Shown: positions 52,135-61,638 of the stretch, piece by piece
How the letters are laid out: each line of letters starts with the position of its first letter
Numbering within the stretch: position 1 is the stretch's first letter
NCBI GenBank assembly: GCA_934167685.1
Contig: CAKPLQ010000001.1
Span: forward strand, 1-64,000
Direction: 5' to 3'
Length of the DNA: 64,000 nt
From: an uncultured Clostridia bacterium
GTDB taxonomy: Bacteria; Bacillota; Clostridia; TANB77; CAG-508
Made by a program: the position numbers and the translations under genes
The notes under the pieces: model-generated
Told to the model about the DNA's origin: nothing
The model's database searches: none
Seen by the model: only the letters and a program-made list of their open reading frames with translations

Positions 52135-53193
52135 ATGAAAACACTCAAAAAAATACTTTTTTTATTTGTACTAATTTTTTTATATGTATTTTTATTAACA
52201 AGAGGCTATTATCCAGAAACAATAGCAGTAAAAGGCGAAGAAATTCGATTATCAGATATTCAAGTAATTCCAATAGGGCAAGTTGCAGGAATAAAATTAT
52301 ATACAAGTGGAGTACTAGTTGTAGGGACATCTGGAATTCAAAGTACGGATGGCAAAACATACAAACCTTATGAAAATACTGGAATACAAGAAGGTGATTC
52401 AATAAATTCAATTAATGACATTATAGTAAATAATACAGAAGAATTAATAGATGCAGTCAATTTGTATGAAGGAAAAACAGTACATGTAAAATATACAAGA
52501 GATAATCAAGAAAAAACTTGTGAAATAACTCCAGTAAAAGACAGAAGTGGAAAATATAAATTAGGTTTATGGGTTAGAGATAGTGCTGCAGGAGTTGGAA
52601 CTATAACCTTTTATTATGAAGAAAACAATACATTTGCAGGATTAGGACATGGAATAACTGACATAGATACAGGAGATATAATACAAACATCTTCTGGAGA
52701 AATAGATGAAGCAAGTATTGTATCTATAGTAAAAGGCAAGGATGGAGAACCTGGGAAAATTCAAGGAAGTATAAAACAAGATAGTGTTATTGGAAGTATT
52801 TACAAAAATACTCCATATGGAATTTATGGGATGATAAAAGAACCTAATAATATAAAAATAGATACTTCTAGAAAAATAAATGTGGCACCTAGACAAGAAA
52901 TAAGTCTAGGAGAAGCAACAATTTTATCTAATATTAGTGGAGACCTAAAAGAATATAAAATCGAAATACAGAAAACTTATTTAAATAATAATTATGATAA
53001 CAAAAGTATGGTACTAAAAGTTGTAGACCCACAATTATTAGAATTAACAGGCGGAATAATTCAAGGAATGAGTGGTTCGCCAATTATACAAAACAATAAA
53101 TTTATAGGAGCTGTAACACATGTTTTTGTAAAAGATTCTAGTATTGGTTATGCTGTTTTTGCAGATAGAATGGTTAGTGAAATATGCAGATAA
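52135..53193 (+). CDS. spoIVB: SpoIVB serine peptidase
   Basis: 352 residues: membrane helix/signal (~4-22), a PDZ domain (~75-140, around NTGIQEGDSINSINDIIVNN), then the S55 peptidase with its histidine in GLGHGITD (~177) and serine in GMSGSPII (~310). It is secreted from the forespore and cuts SpoIVFA to trigger sigma-K. The ATG at 52135 follows AAAGGAG; upstream in-frame codons belong to the promoter region. Adjacent to the Tad-like operon but separated by a strong terminator. Confidence 0.93.
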   Translation: MKTLKKILFLFVLIFLYVFLLTRGYYPETIAVKGEEIRLSDIQVIPIGQVAGIKLYTSGVLVVGTSGIQSTDGKTYKPYENTGIQEGDSINSINDIIVNNTEELIDAVNLYEGKTVHVKYTRDNQEKTCEITPVKDRSGKYKLGLWVRDSAAGVGTITFYYEENNTFAGLGHGITDIDTGDIIQTSSGEIDEASIVSIVKGKDGEPGKIQGSIKQDSVIGSIYKNTPYGIYGMIKEPNNIKIDTSRKINVAPRQEISLGEATILSNISGDLKEYKIEIQKTYLNNNYDNKSMVLKVVDPQLLELTGGIIQGMSGSPIIQNNKFIGAVTHVFVKDSSIGYAVFADRMVSEICR

Positions 53194-53249
53194 AAATGCA
53201 TAATATATAAGAAAAATCAAAATCTTAAAGATATAAAATAGTAAATTAA

Positions 53250-53282
53250 AAAAACAGTTTTTGCAAAAAAAGCTGTTTTTTT
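53250..53282 (+). terminator. terminator of spoIVB
   Basis: AAAAACAG / CTGTTTTT stem with additional TTTTT/AAAAA pairing inside, followed by T residues. Confidence 0.75.
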
Positions 53283-53310
53283 GACACTTTTTGTGATATT
53301 ATAGTATATA
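53281..53310 (+). promoter_or_regulatory. sigma-A promoter of the DUF5662/trmB pair
   Basis: TTGACA (53281-53286), 18 nt, TATATA (53305-53310). The -35 touches the T run of the spoIVB terminator. Confidence 0.6.
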
Positions 53311-53332
53311 TAATAATAGAGGGAGTAGATAA

Positions 53333-53902
53333 ATGAAAATTTCTAATATATTTAAACACATTAATTTAGTAATGCACCATAAATGGGTGGTTTTTAAATT
53401 ATGCTGTAAAGTGGGAATTCCATGGAGAGGATTTATGCATGACTGGTCTAAGTTTTCTCCAACTGAATTTTGGGAAGGTGTAAAATATTATAATGGTCAT
53501 AGAAGCCCAATTACAGTATGTAAAGAAAAAAATGGGTATTCAGAAGCATGGCTACATCATAAAGGAAGAAATAAACATCATTTCCAATACTGGGTGGATT
53601 TAGCATTACCACAACCTGCAATAATAATGCCATATAAATATGCGGCAGAGATGGTGTGTGACCAGTTGGCAGCAGGAATAGTTTATAATGGAAAGAATTG
53701 GACACCAAATACGCAGTTAGAATATTATATGCATAGAGAAGTAAGAAATATTATACATCCACAAGTAGATAAATTTTTAACAGCTGTCTTTACAGGTATT
53801 AGCCAAAATGGACTTGATGCTACTTTGACAAAGAAAAATATCAGAAGTTTATATGAAAAATATTGTATTAGAATGGAGAATTTAGATGAGAATAAGATTT
53901 AA
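53333..53902 (+). CDS. DUF5662-like family protein
   Basis: 189 residues, no membrane helix. Conserved histidine and aspartate clusters (FMHDWSKFSPTEFWEG, HHKGRNKHHFQYW, MPYKYAAEMVCDQLAAG) match my memory of the DUF5662 family, whose histidines suggest metal binding as in HD-type enzymes. Function unknown. It overlaps trmB by 17 nt, so the two are co-translated. Confidence 0.75.
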   Translation: MKISNIFKHINLVMHHKWVVFKLCCKVGIPWRGFMHDWSKFSPTEFWEGVKYYNGHRSPITVCKEKNGYSEAWLHHKGRNKHHFQYWVDLALPQPAIIMPYKYAAEMVCDQLAAGIVYNGKNWTPNTQLEYYMHREVRNIIHPQVDKFLTAVFTGISQNGLDATLTKKNIRSLYEKYCIRMENLDENKI

Positions 53903-54551
53903 ACCATGGGCAAGACCAGAATTGGAAGCAAGTAGCTTTTATAGAGATAATCCAGAAGAATTAAAAAATAAATGGATAGAAGAATTTAAAAACAAAAATA
54001 ATCCAATTCATTTGGAATTAGGTTGTGGAAAAGGACAATTTATATCAAAATTAGCAGTTCAAAATCCTAACATCAATTATATTGCAATAGATTTAGTTGA
54101 TGCGATGTTAGGATTAGCTAAAAGAAATGTAGAAGAGACATACAAAGAGCAAGAAAAAGAAGTTGATAATCTTATATTAACAAGATTTGATATAGAAAGA
54201 ATAATGCTTATTTTGGGAGAACAAGATAATGTTAGAAGAATATACATTAATTTTTGCAATCCATGGCCAAAGGGAAAACATAGAAAGAAAAGATTGACAC
54301 ATACAAGACAGTTAGAAAAATATAAAACTTTTTTGGCTCCAAATGGAGAAATATATTTTAAAACTGACGATGACGACTTATTTAATAGTAGTTTAGGATA
54401 TTTTGAAGAGGCAGGTTTTAAGATTTTAAAGAAAACTTATGACTTACATAAAGAACCAATATGGGAAAATAATATAGAGACTGAGCATGAAAAAATGTTT
54501 AGTGAGCAAGGAATAAAAATAAAAGCATTAATAGCAACTAGAATATTATAA
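53886..54551 (+). CDS. trmB: tRNA (guanine(46)-N7)-methyltransferase
   Basis: 221 residues. SAM-binding HLELGCGKGQFI (~42-53), the NFCNPWPKGKHRKKRLTH block (~122-139) that replaces NFPDPWPKxxH of most members, and YFKTDDDDLF (~157-166). It methylates G46 of tRNAs. Confidence 0.93.
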   Translation: MRIRFKPWARPELEASSFYRDNPEELKNKWIEEFKNKNNPIHLELGCGKGQFISKLAVQNPNINYIAIDLVDAMLGLAKRNVEETYKEQEKEVDNLILTRFDIERIMLILGEQDNVRRIYINFCNPWPKGKHRKKRLTHTRQLEKYKTFLAPNGEIYFKTDDDDLFNSSLGYFEEAGFKILKKTYDLHKEPIWENNIETEHEKMFSEQGIKIKALIATRIL

Positions 54552-54568
54552 AAATTTCAAAAAATGTA

Positions 54569-54597
54569 TTGTCAAAATAGAAATAATGTGATACTAT
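54569..54597 (+). promoter_or_regulatory. sigma-A promoter of tRNA-Trp
   Basis: TTGTCA (54569-54574), 17 nt, TACTAT (54592-54597), 18 nt before the mature 5' end. Confidence 0.6.
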
Positions 54598-54614
54598 ATT
54601 AAAGTAATTGACGT

Positions 54615-54689
54615 AGGGGTATAGTGTTAATGGTAGCACATCGGTCTCCAAAACCGCCTGTGTGGGTTCGAATCCTACTACCCCTGCCA
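54615..54689 (+). tRNA. tRNA-Trp(CCA)
   Basis: 75 nt including encoded CCA. Acceptor AGGGGTA pairs with TACCCCT; the anticodon loop reads CTCCAAA, anticodon CCA; the T-loop is TTCGAAT. The first anticodon-stem pair (T-C) is mismatched. Confidence 0.96.
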
Positions 54690-54710
54690 TTTATTTATAA
54701 TTTAGGGGGC

Positions 54711-54738
54711 AAAAACAGATTTTTTTAATCTGTTTTTT
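54711..54738 (+). terminator. terminator after tRNA-Trp
   Basis: AAAAACAGATT / AATCTGTTTTT, perfect 11-bp stem with T residues. Confidence 0.85.
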
Positions 54739-54772
54739 GTGTTGGTAACTGAACTCTCGGAAAGGACCCTAA

Positions 54773-55348
54773 ATGAATAAATTAATAGCAAGAATAGTTT
54801 TATTTTCAATAATAATTTGTTTTCTATTTATCCCAACAATGTCTAATGGAAGCAATATACAGCCAATAAAAAAAGGAGAAATAATTTACTTAGGAAATTC
54901 AAGTTATGCTTGGCCAATACCAGGTTATACTCGAATATCATCACCATTTGGAAAAAGAGTAGCGCCAACCACTGGGGCATCAACATTCCATAAAGGAACA
55001 GATATACCTGCACCAGAAGGAACAGCACTAATTGCCACTTGCGATGGAGAGATTACGTTTACTGGATTCCTTGGCGGAGGAGGATATACAATAACAATTA
55101 CAAATGCAGAAGGCATAAAAATTTCATATTGTCATGTTTCGCCAAATTACATTGTATCTGTTGGGCAAATGGTGGAACAAGGTGAGATAATAGGAAATGT
55201 AGGACCGAAATATGTTTATGGAGTGGTAGGAAACAATTATAAAGATTCAACTGGGAATCCTACAAATGGAGCAACTACGGGTTGCCATTTGCATATTGGA
55301 TTTCGAGAAGATGGGGAATATATGAACCCTATGGATTATTTAAAATAG
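54773..55348 (+). CDS. secreted M23 family peptidase
   Basis: 191 residues. A signal peptide or anchor (~5-24) is followed by a short linker and the LytM domain with metal ligands FHKGTDIPAP (~75-84; H and D) and the HLHIG motif (~175-179). All catalytic residues are present, so it should cut peptide bridges of peptidoglycan. It is preceded by GAAAGGACC. Confidence 0.9.
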   Translation: MNKLIARIVLFSIIICFLFIPTMSNGSNIQPIKKGEIIYLGNSSYAWPIPGYTRISSPFGKRVAPTTGASTFHKGTDIPAPEGTALIATCDGEITFTGFLGGGGYTITITNAEGIKISYCHVSPNYIVSVGQMVEQGEIIGNVGPKYVYGVVGNNYKDSTGNPTNGATTGCHLHIGFREDGEYMNPMDYLK

Positions 55349-55398
55349 TTTACACATATAAAAAACTATGTTATTATATAGCACAAGGAGATGAGAAA

Positions 55399-57114
55399 AT
55401 GTCATTTGATGGAATTGTAACAAAATCAATAGTTACAGAATTGCAAGAAATTATAGGAAGTAAAATTGATAAAATCCATGAGCCAGATAAAAATACAATA
55501 GTATTAGGATTATATCTAAATGGAAAAAATTATGCCTTAAATATTTGCATAGATTCGCATAATTGTAGGATAAACTTAACAACACATCAAAAGGAAAATC
55601 CATTAGTTGCACCTAATTTTTGCATGCTATTAAGAAAGCATTTAATTGGTGGGAGAGTTTCAAATATTTCTATGCTTGACTTAGAAAGACTTGTAAAAAT
55701 AGAGATAGAAACAATAAATGAATTTAATGAAATTGAAGTAAAGACATTAATTGTAGAGCTTATGGGAAAGCACAGTAATATTATATTAGTAAACTCAAAT
55801 GAAAAAATAATAGATTCTATGAGGCATATAGACTCAAAAAATTCATATAGAGAAATATTACCTTCAAGGATATATATTTTACCAAAATCAGAAAAGTTTG
55901 ATTTTATAAAATTAAAAGATTTTAATGAATTTAAAGAAAAATTGCAAAGCTTAGACGAATCGAATATATTATCAAATATGAATTCTGACGATATAAGTAA
56001 GAGGATTGCAAACGCATTTACTGGTTTTAGTTATGTATTTGCAAAATCAGCAGTGAAAGGTCGAGATTTACACCAAACATATCAGTATATTTGTAAAATT
56101 ATCGACGGAAAAGAAAATTTAGAATTTGATTATATATATAAAGAAGATAAAATTTCGGACTATGTTTTAACAATTGGGAATGCTGACGATAATGCAGATA
56201 AGAGTCTGTTCCATTTAAACTTTTTTATAGATGATTTTTACTATCAAAGAGAGACTACAGAAGGTTTTAAAAATTATAGAAATACAGTATTAAGATTGAT
56301 TTTGGAGACACTAAAAAAATATAATAAACGTTTAGAAAATATCAATTTAAAACTTAAAGAATGTGATGATATGGATACATATAGGTTATATGGAGAGTTA
56401 ATAACAGCCAATCTATATAGATTGTCCAATAATCATTCGGAAAGTATAGAAGTAGAAAATTATTATGAAAATAATAATAAAATAACAATTCCTATGGATG
56501 TAAGGTATACACCGAATATAAATGCCAAAAGATATTTTAAAAAGTATTCAAAATTAAAAAATGCATTTGAAATTGTATCTAAGCAAAAATCTGAGACAGA
56601 GAAAGAATTAAATTATATAGAAAGTATAGTATATGAATTAGAAAATAGTTCATGTATAGAAGATGTTCAAGACATATTCGAGGAAATTAGTGAAAATGTT
56701 GTGTTTAAAGAAAGGTTAAAGAAAAAAGAAAAGAAAAAAAAGGTAAGCAAAAAGAAAAAGCAACAAAATTTTGCACCAATTGAATATGATGTTGAAGGAT
56801 TTAAAGTTTATGTTGGAAGAAATAATAAAGAAAATGATTGGCTAACATTATCATTTGCCAATAAAACAGATATATGGTTTCATACAAAAGACATACATGG
56901 AAGTCATGTTATTTTAAAAACTGATAAAAATGTTCCAGATGATATTTTAGTAAAATGTGCAGAAATTGCGGCAAAACATAGCAAAGCTAAGGATCCATCA
57001 AATGTGCCTGTAGATTATTGCAAAGTACAATATGTAAAAAAGCCAAATGGTGCAAAGCCAGGAATGGTTATTTTTACTAATAATAAAACTTTAAATGTAA
57101 AGCCGGCAAAATGA
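55399..57114 (+). CDS. rqcH: ribosome quality-control factor RqcH (NFACT family)
   Basis: 571 residues from the ATG at 55399 (AAGGAG 7 nt upstream); the frame is open further into the M23 gene. NFACT-N (~1-180), HhH-like part, coiled-coil arms (~300-430) and NFACT-R (~455-555) with DIWFHTKDIHGSHVIL. RqcH adds alanine tails to nascent chains on split 50S subunits. The conserved Asp-Arg pair required for tRNA binding in Bacillus (D97-R98) appears here as Glu-Arg (96-97) by position. Formerly called FbpA, a fibronectin-binding protein. A basic K-rich stretch (~435-455) precedes NFACT-R. Confidence 0.92.
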   Translation: MSFDGIVTKSIVTELQEIIGSKIDKIHEPDKNTIVLGLYLNGKNYALNICIDSHNCRINLTTHQKENPLVAPNFCMLLRKHLIGGRVSNISMLDLERLVKIEIETINEFNEIEVKTLIVELMGKHSNIILVNSNEKIIDSMRHIDSKNSYREILPSRIYILPKSEKFDFIKLKDFNEFKEKLQSLDESNILSNMNSDDISKRIANAFTGFSYVFAKSAVKGRDLHQTYQYICKIIDGKENLEFDYIYKEDKISDYVLTIGNADDNADKSLFHLNFFIDDFYYQRETTEGFKNYRNTVLRLILETLKKYNKRLENINLKLKECDDMDTYRLYGELITANLYRLSNNHSESIEVENYYENNNKITIPMDVRYTPNINAKRYFKKYSKLKNAFEIVSKQKSETEKELNYIESIVYELENSSCIEDVQDIFEEISENVVFKERLKKKEKKKKVSKKKKQQNFAPIEYDVEGFKVYVGRNNKENDWLTLSFANKTDIWFHTKDIHGSHVILKTDKNVPDDILVKCAEIAAKHSKAKDPSNVPVDYCKVQYVKKPNGAKPGMVIFTNNKTLNVKPAK

Positions 57115-57117
57115 GAA

Positions 57118-57147
57118 GAGAGCATCTATTATAGATGCTCTCGATTT
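57118..57147 (+). terminator. terminator of rqcH
   Basis: A perfect 11-bp stem GAGAGCATCTA / TAGATGCTCTC with a 3-nt loop, followed by GATTTTGAT. Confidence 0.75.
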
Positions 57148-57179
57148 TGATATAGCCACGATAACTATAGTCTTAAATT

Positions 57180-57545
57180 TTATTTAGAGCTATTGTTTTT
57201 GGCCTGTTCACAATGAAACAGCAAAAAATTCCAAACTATCTTATAGAACCGCATAAACTTCATGCAGTGTGGAACCTCATCACCGAAACTCTGATATTCA
57301 AAAAATGGAATATCCTGAGTTTGGATAATGTCATTGTTTACGGTTATGCTTTCCATGTTAGGAAGCAACTCGCATAACCTAGTTGCATTTTCATTGCAAC
57401 CTGGATACCAACTAACCATATGTTCCATCTGATTGATGAAAGAGGCTCTATCAATTGTTGTATGATAAGTTTTCCCTTTCTCTACATAAGTTAAACTGAT
57501 TGGTTCATTTTTGTTTAATATTGTTTTTTTAGCTACATCTCTCAT
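57180..57545 (-). CDS. hypothetical protein
   Basis: 121 residues, no signal peptide or membrane helix. N-terminal beta-rich part (ISLTYVEKGKTYHTTIDRASF), middle with several cysteines and methionines (YPGCNENATRLCELLP), aromatic C-terminus. The Shine-Dalgarno AGGAGG lies about 8 nt before the ATG. G+C is visibly higher than that of its neighbours, and codon use is less A-rich, so it may have been acquired. The only minus-strand protein gene in the last 20 kb. Not recognised. Confidence 0.65.
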   Translation of the reverse strand: MRDVAKKTILNKNEPISLTYVEKGKTYHTTIDRASFINQMEHMVSWYPGCNENATRLCELLPNMESITVNNDIIQTQDIPFFEYQSFGDEVPHCMKFMRFYKIVWNFLLFHCEQAKNNSSK

Positions 57546-57588
57546 TATTTTGTCCTCCTGATTTTATTAAAAAGTTTAAGAGTTGCAC

Positions 57589-57618
57589 TAACTCATTTGA
57601 GTTACAAATGTTATTATA
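57589..57618 (-). promoter_or_regulatory. operator-like palindrome with -10 element
   Basis: A perfect palindrome TAACTCATTTGAGTTA (7-bp arms, 2-nt centre; 57589-57604) lies about nine bases downstream of a minus-strand TATAAT (57618-57613), which would place it over the transcription start of the orphan gene at 57545. The -35 region is poor. Confidence 0.5.
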
Positions 57619-57660
57619 TCATATTTTTTAGAAAAATACTAGTTTTTTTAGAAAAATTAA

Positions 57661-57689
57661 TTGACAACTAGAAAATAAAAGAATATAAT
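57661..57689 (+). promoter_or_regulatory. sigma-A promoter of glyS
   Basis: TTGACA (57661-57666), 17 nt, TATAAT (57684-57689): perfect consensus. Confidence 0.8.
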
Positions 57690-57695
57690 ATTGCC

Positions 57696-57926
57696 AATTA
57701 AAGAGTTACGGAGAAAAAGAAAAATTATGTGGAATTACAAATAGAGAGCTGATGATGGTGGAATATCAGTAGTAAAGAAGCATAAGGGGAGCTTTGGAGT
57801 AATATAAATTAAGGTGCTTGATTGTTGTATTAGAAAAATCAAGAAATAGGGTGGAACCGCGGAAATATAGACTTTCGTCCCTAGCGCATGTATTTTTATA
57901 TTTGTGCTAGGTGCGAAAGTTTTTTT
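57696..57926 (+). promoter_or_regulatory. T-box riboswitch leader of glyS
   Basis: The T-box sequence AGGGTGGAACCGCGG (57848-57862) pairs with the uncharged tRNA acceptor end. The typical Stem I segment AGAGAGCTGATGATGGTGG begins near 57744. GGA at 57796-57798 (in GCTTTGGAGTAA) could be the glycine specifier codon, although its pairing context was not proven. A long terminator (57870-57926; ACTTTCG.../CGAAAGT plus T run) competes with the antiterminator. Confidence 0.9.
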
Positions 57927-57976
57927 GTATGCAAAAATTGAAATTGCCTAGCAAAAAAGATTAAGGAGGAATAAAA

Positions 57977-59359
57977 ATGGTAAAATCAATGGACACAATA
58001 GTAAACTTATGTAAAGCAAGAGGATACATTTATCCTGGTTCAGAAATTTATGGAGGACTTGCAAACACTTGGGATTATGGACCTTTAGGAGTAGAGTTGA
58101 AAAACAATGTAAAAAAATTATGGAGAAAAAAATTCATACAAGAAAGTAAATATAATGTAGGATTAGATGCAGCAATATTAATGAACCCACAAACTTGGGT
58201 TGCATCTGGACATGTTGGAGGATTTTCAGACCCATTAATAGATTGCAAAGAATGTAAAACAAGACATAGAGCAGACAAATTAATAGAAGAATGGGCACAT
58301 GAGCAAGGAAAAGACATGATAGCAGATGGAATGTCAGACGAAGAAATGGTAAAATTCTTAGATGACAACAACATCCCATGTCCAAGCTGTGGAAAGCACA
58401 ATTTTACATCAATACGTAAATTCAACTTAATGTTTAAAACATTCCAAGGAGTTACAGAAGATGCAAAAGCAGAAATATATTTAAGACCGGAAACAGCACA
58501 AGGAATATTTGTAAACTTCAAAAATGTAATGAGAACAACAAGAAAAAAACTACCAATGGGAATAGCACAAATAGGAAAAGCATTCAGAAACGAAATAACA
58601 CCAGGAAACTTTACATTTAGAACAAGAGAATTTGAGCAGATGGAACTAGAATTTTTCTGCAAACCAGGAACAGACTTAGAATGGCATGAATACTGGAAGA
58701 AATTCTGTGAAGATTGGTTATTAGGATTAGGAATGAAAAAAGAAAATATTCGTTTAAGAGACCACAGTCCAGAAGAATTAGTATTTTACAGTAAAGCAAC
58801 AACAGACATAGAATATGCATTTCCATTTGGATGGGGAGAATTATGGGGAATTGCAGACAGAACAGACTATGACCTAACAAATCATATGAATATGTCAAAA
58901 GAAGACTTCACATATTTAGACCCAGAAACAAACGAAAGATATGTACCATACTGTATAGAGCCATCACTTGGTGCTGACAGAGTAGCACTTGCATTTTTAT
59001 GCAGCGCATATGATGAAGAAGAAATAGCAGAAGGAGACACAAGAACAGTATTACACTTACATCCAGCATTAGCACCATACAAAGTAGCAGTATTGCCATT
59101 ATCAAAGAAATTATCAGAAAAAGCAGAAGAAGTATATACACAATTATCAAAGAAATTTATGTGTGAATATGACGAAACAGGTTCAATAGGAAAACGTTAT
59201 AGAAGAGAAGACGAAATAGGAACACCATACTGTGTAACAGTTGACTTTGACACATTAGAAGATAATACTGTAACAATAAGAGACAGAGATACAATGGAAC
59301 AAATCAGAGTAAAAATTGACGAATTAGATGCTTGGATAAGTAACAAGGTAGAATTTTAA
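57977..59359 (+). CDS. glyS: glycyl-tRNA synthetase, single-chain class II type
   Basis: 460 residues, alpha2 type as in Bacillota rather than the two-subunit GlyQ/GlyS. Class II motifs: [20 protein letters not shown] (motif-1 area), [25 protein letters not shown] (motif 2) and [14 protein letters not shown] (motif 3). A zinc site is likely in CKECKTRHR...[21 protein letters not shown] begins the anticodon-binding domain. Controlled by the T-box upstream. Start has AAGGAGG. Confidence 0.96.
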   Translation: MVKSMDTIVNLCKARGYIYPGSEIYGGLANTWDYGPLGVELKNNVKKLWRKKFIQESKYNVGLDAAILMNPQTWVASGHVGGFSDPLIDCKECKTRHRADKLIEEWAHEQGKDMIADGMSDEEMVKFLDDNNIPCPSCGKHNFTSIRKFNLMFKTFQGVTEDAKAEIYLRPETAQGIFVNFKNVMRTTRKKLPMGIAQIGKAFRNEITPGNFTFRTREFEQMELEFFCKPGTDLEWHEYWKKFCEDWLLGLGMKKENIRLRDHSPEELVFYSKATTDIEYAFPFGWGELWGIADRTDYDLTNHMNMSKEDFTYLDPETNERYVPYCIEPSLGADRVALAFLCSAYDEEEIAEGDTRTVLHLHPALAPYKVAVLPLSKKLSEKAEEVYTQLSKKFMCEYDETGSIGKRYRREDEIGTPYCVTVDFDTLEDNTVTIRDRDTMEQIRVKIDELDAWISNKVEF

Positions 59360-59366
59360 TTTTTTT

Positions 59367-59395
59367 GCACGTTTGGGACCGGTTCTCATCGGTGC
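59367..59395 (+). repeat. 29-nt palindromic repeat, copy 12 (solitary)
   Basis: Same orientation as copy 1, eight bases after the glyS stop and preceded by seven T. The outer arms pair only in part (GCACGTTT against ATCGGTGC). Confidence 0.88.
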
Positions 59396-59418
59396 ATTTT
59401 TACGAAAGGAAAAGAAAA

Positions 59419-60123
59419 ATGGAGAATAAGCGAGTAATTATATCGATTTTGATAGTTTTATTTTTAATTATTGGAATAGTGGTTGGAATGTATATGTTTA
59501 GTGGATTTAGTAAAGAGCAGACCAAGTTGTTGACTGATGAAACTAATAAGATTTTGCAATCAGATATAGCAACTGAAAACATTGATTTGAATATTAAAAC
59601 AAATAAAAACTACGCTGTAGTAGAAAAAGCGGTTAAAGAATATGTCTCTGAGTTAAAGAATATATATGTAGAAATGGTTGAATTAAATACGGGAATAAAT
59701 CCTAATAATATTTTTACAGCTCAAAACATGAGTAATAAAGATTTAAGCGAAATTGATGATATAATTAAAGATTATAAAGATAAAAGCCAAAATGCTATTG
59801 AAGACTTAGAGGAATTATTAACTGAAGAAAAAATTGCAGAAAACATTAATAAAAGAGAATTTTCGAATAGAAAAGATTACTATATAGATTTATATAATAC
59901 TATTATGACTAGCGATTCTATGAAAGAACAATATAATGCAATAGAAGAAAAAATTAAAGATGAAAAAAGCAAGTTGACTGATAAGGTTAACCAGATAAAT
60001 AAAATAGCAGAGTTCTTGAAAAAGAATTCTGATGCATGGGAAATTAAAGAGGATAAAATACAGTTTACTAATTTAAATAGAATGACGGAATATTATAGTC
60101 TATTAAACAAATTGATAGATTAG
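59419..60123 (+). CDS. hypothetical membrane-anchored helical protein
   Basis: 234 residues from the ATG at 59419, which follows GAAAGGAAA; an in-frame start at 59365 would translate repeat copy 12 (residues HVWDRFSSVHF) and is rejected. One N-terminal membrane helix (~6-28), then an outside, mainly helical domain rich in K, E, N and I with coiled-coil potential (~120-200). Between glyS and glmM on the same strand. Family not recognised. Confidence 0.68.
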   Translation: MENKRVIISILIVLFLIIGIVVGMYMFSGFSKEQTKLLTDETNKILQSDIATENIDLNIKTNKNYAVVEKAVKEYVSELKNIYVEMVELNTGINPNNIFTAQNMSNKDLSEIDDIIKDYKDKSQNAIEDLEELLTEEKIAENINKREFSNRKDYYIDLYNTIMTSDSMKEQYNAIEEKIKDEKSKLTDKVNQINKIAEFLKKNSDAWEIKEDKIQFTNLNRMTEYYSLLNKLID

Positions 60124-60150
60124 TAGAAGTAGAAAGGATTGTGAGAAATA

Positions 60151-61509
60151 ATGAGAAAATACTTTGGAACAGATGGGATTCGTAGAATTGCTAATACAGA
60201 ATTATCACCTGAGTTGGTATATAGAGTTGCAAAAGCAGGAGCATATGTGTTGTCAAAACATACTAATAAAGCTCCAACGATATTGATAGGAAGAGATACA
60301 CGTCTTTCTGGAACTTTGATAGAGAGTGCTATGGTTGCTGGTTTTTTGAGCTATGGTGCTAATGTAAAATTGTTGGAGGTTATTCCAACACCGGGAGTTG
60401 CTTATTTAACAAGAAAACTTCAAGCAGATGCAAGTGTTGTAATATCAGCATCTCATAATACATTTGAATTTAATGGAATAAAATATTTTAGCAATAAGGG
60501 AATGAAAATTCCTGATAGTATAGAAGAAGAAATTGAAGATGTTATGGACTCTGGCAAGCTAGATGAACTAACTGCAGTAAGTGAAAAAATAGGCGTGTCT
60601 GAAATAAGAACTGATTTATTAGATGAATATGTATACTTTTTTAGAAAGAATTTTGATGATAATATTGCTAAGTTTAATAGACCAGATTTTAAAGTTGTAA
60701 TTGATACTGCAAATGGTGCGACATATAAAGTGGCTGAAAAGGTATTTTCAATTCTTGGTATAAACCATGTAATAATAAATAACCATCCTAATGGTATTAA
60801 TATTAATGATGGATGTGGTTCAACACATCTTGAGATGTTAAAGGACTATGTTGTAAAAAACAAAATGAGTCTTGGAATTGCTTATGATGGTGATGGAGAT
60901 AGATGTTTGGCTGTTGATGAAAATGGTGAAGAAATTGATGGAGATAAATTGTTGGCTATTATTTCTAATTATTTAAAGAAACAAGGCAAACTTAATAAAG
61001 ATACTATAGTTGCTACAGTTATGAGTAATTTAGGATTAAATAAATATGCTGAAAAAGAAGGATTGAATTTTATTCAGACAAAAGTTGGAGATAGATATGT
61101 TTTAGAAGAAATGCTTAAAAATGGCTATAATCTAGGCGGGGAACAATCTGGACACGTAATATTATTGGATTATAATCCTACAGGAGATGGAATTTTGACT
61201 TCATTGATGCTTATTCAAGCTATATTAAAAAGTGGAAAAAAGGCTTCAGAATTAGGTGGAATGGTGCAAAAATATCCTCAGGTTTTAGTTAATGCAAAGG
61301 TAGATTCTGATAAAAAATATGCTTATAAAGATGATGCGGAAATTCAAAAAGCAATTGAGGAATTAGAAAAAGAATTTTCTGGAAATGGTAGAGTTTTGAT
61401 TAGACCTTCTGGAACAGAGCCTCTTGTAAGAGTTATGATTGAAGGAAAAGATGAAAAAGTTATAGAACAAAAAGCAAGAAAAATTGCAGATATGATAGAA
61501 AAACAGTAA
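60151..61509 (+). CDS. glmM: phosphoglucosamine mutase
   Basis: 452 residues. N-terminal RKYFGTDGIRRIAN, active-site serine in ISASHNTFEFNG (~100-111), metal-binding DGDGDR (~245-250), GGEQSGH (~330) and the C-terminal phosphate loop IRPSGTEPLVRVM (~420-432). Makes glucosamine-1-phosphate for UDP-GlcNAc, the precursor of peptidoglycan and of the polysaccharides encoded upstream. AAAGGATTG before the start. Confidence 0.96.
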   Translation: MRKYFGTDGIRRIANTELSPELVYRVAKAGAYVLSKHTNKAPTILIGRDTRLSGTLIESAMVAGFLSYGANVKLLEVIPTPGVAYLTRKLQADASVVISASHNTFEFNGIKYFSNKGMKIPDSIEEEIEDVMDSGKLDELTAVSEKIGVSEIRTDLLDEYVYFFRKNFDDNIAKFNRPDFKVVIDTANGATYKVAEKVFSILGINHVIINNHPNGININDGCGSTHLEMLKDYVVKNKMSLGIAYDGDGDRCLAVDENGEEIDGDKLLAIISNYLKKQGKLNKDTIVATVMSNLGLNKYAEKEGLNFIQTKVGDRYVLEEMLKNGYNLGGEQSGHVILLDYNPTGDGILTSLMLIQAILKSGKKASELGGMVQKYPQVLVNAKVDSDKKYAYKDDAEIQKAIEELEKEFSGNGRVLIRPSGTEPLVRVMIEGKDEKVIEQKARKIADMIEKQ

Positions 61510-61519
61510 TTTACATAAC

Positions 61520-61548
61520 TTGACAAAATTGATAAATATTTGTATAAT
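61520..61548 (+). promoter_or_regulatory. sigma-A promoter of the OB-fold gene
   Basis: TTGACA (61520-61525), 17 nt, TATAAT (61543-61548): perfect consensus. The 90-nt leader has a small AACTAA/TTAGTT stem followed by T residues near 61600-61625, a possible attenuator. Confidence 0.75.
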
Positions 61549-61638
61549 AAAATTATTGTTTAGTTATATGGTTCAGAAATAATTTTAGAATCAATTAAAC
61601 AACTAACATCTTTTAGTTATTTTTAACGGAGGAGAAAA

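Noticed and set aside
58075..59150. Long minus-strand ORFs within glyS
   Set aside because: They are antisense to a well-conserved synthetase and consist of leucine/isoleucine-rich shadow translation without ribosome-binding sites.
59365..59418. Upstream start of the membrane protein at 59419
   Set aside because: The extra 18 residues would be translated from repeat copy 12, whereas the ATG at 59419 has a Shine-Dalgarno sequence and starts directly before the membrane helix.
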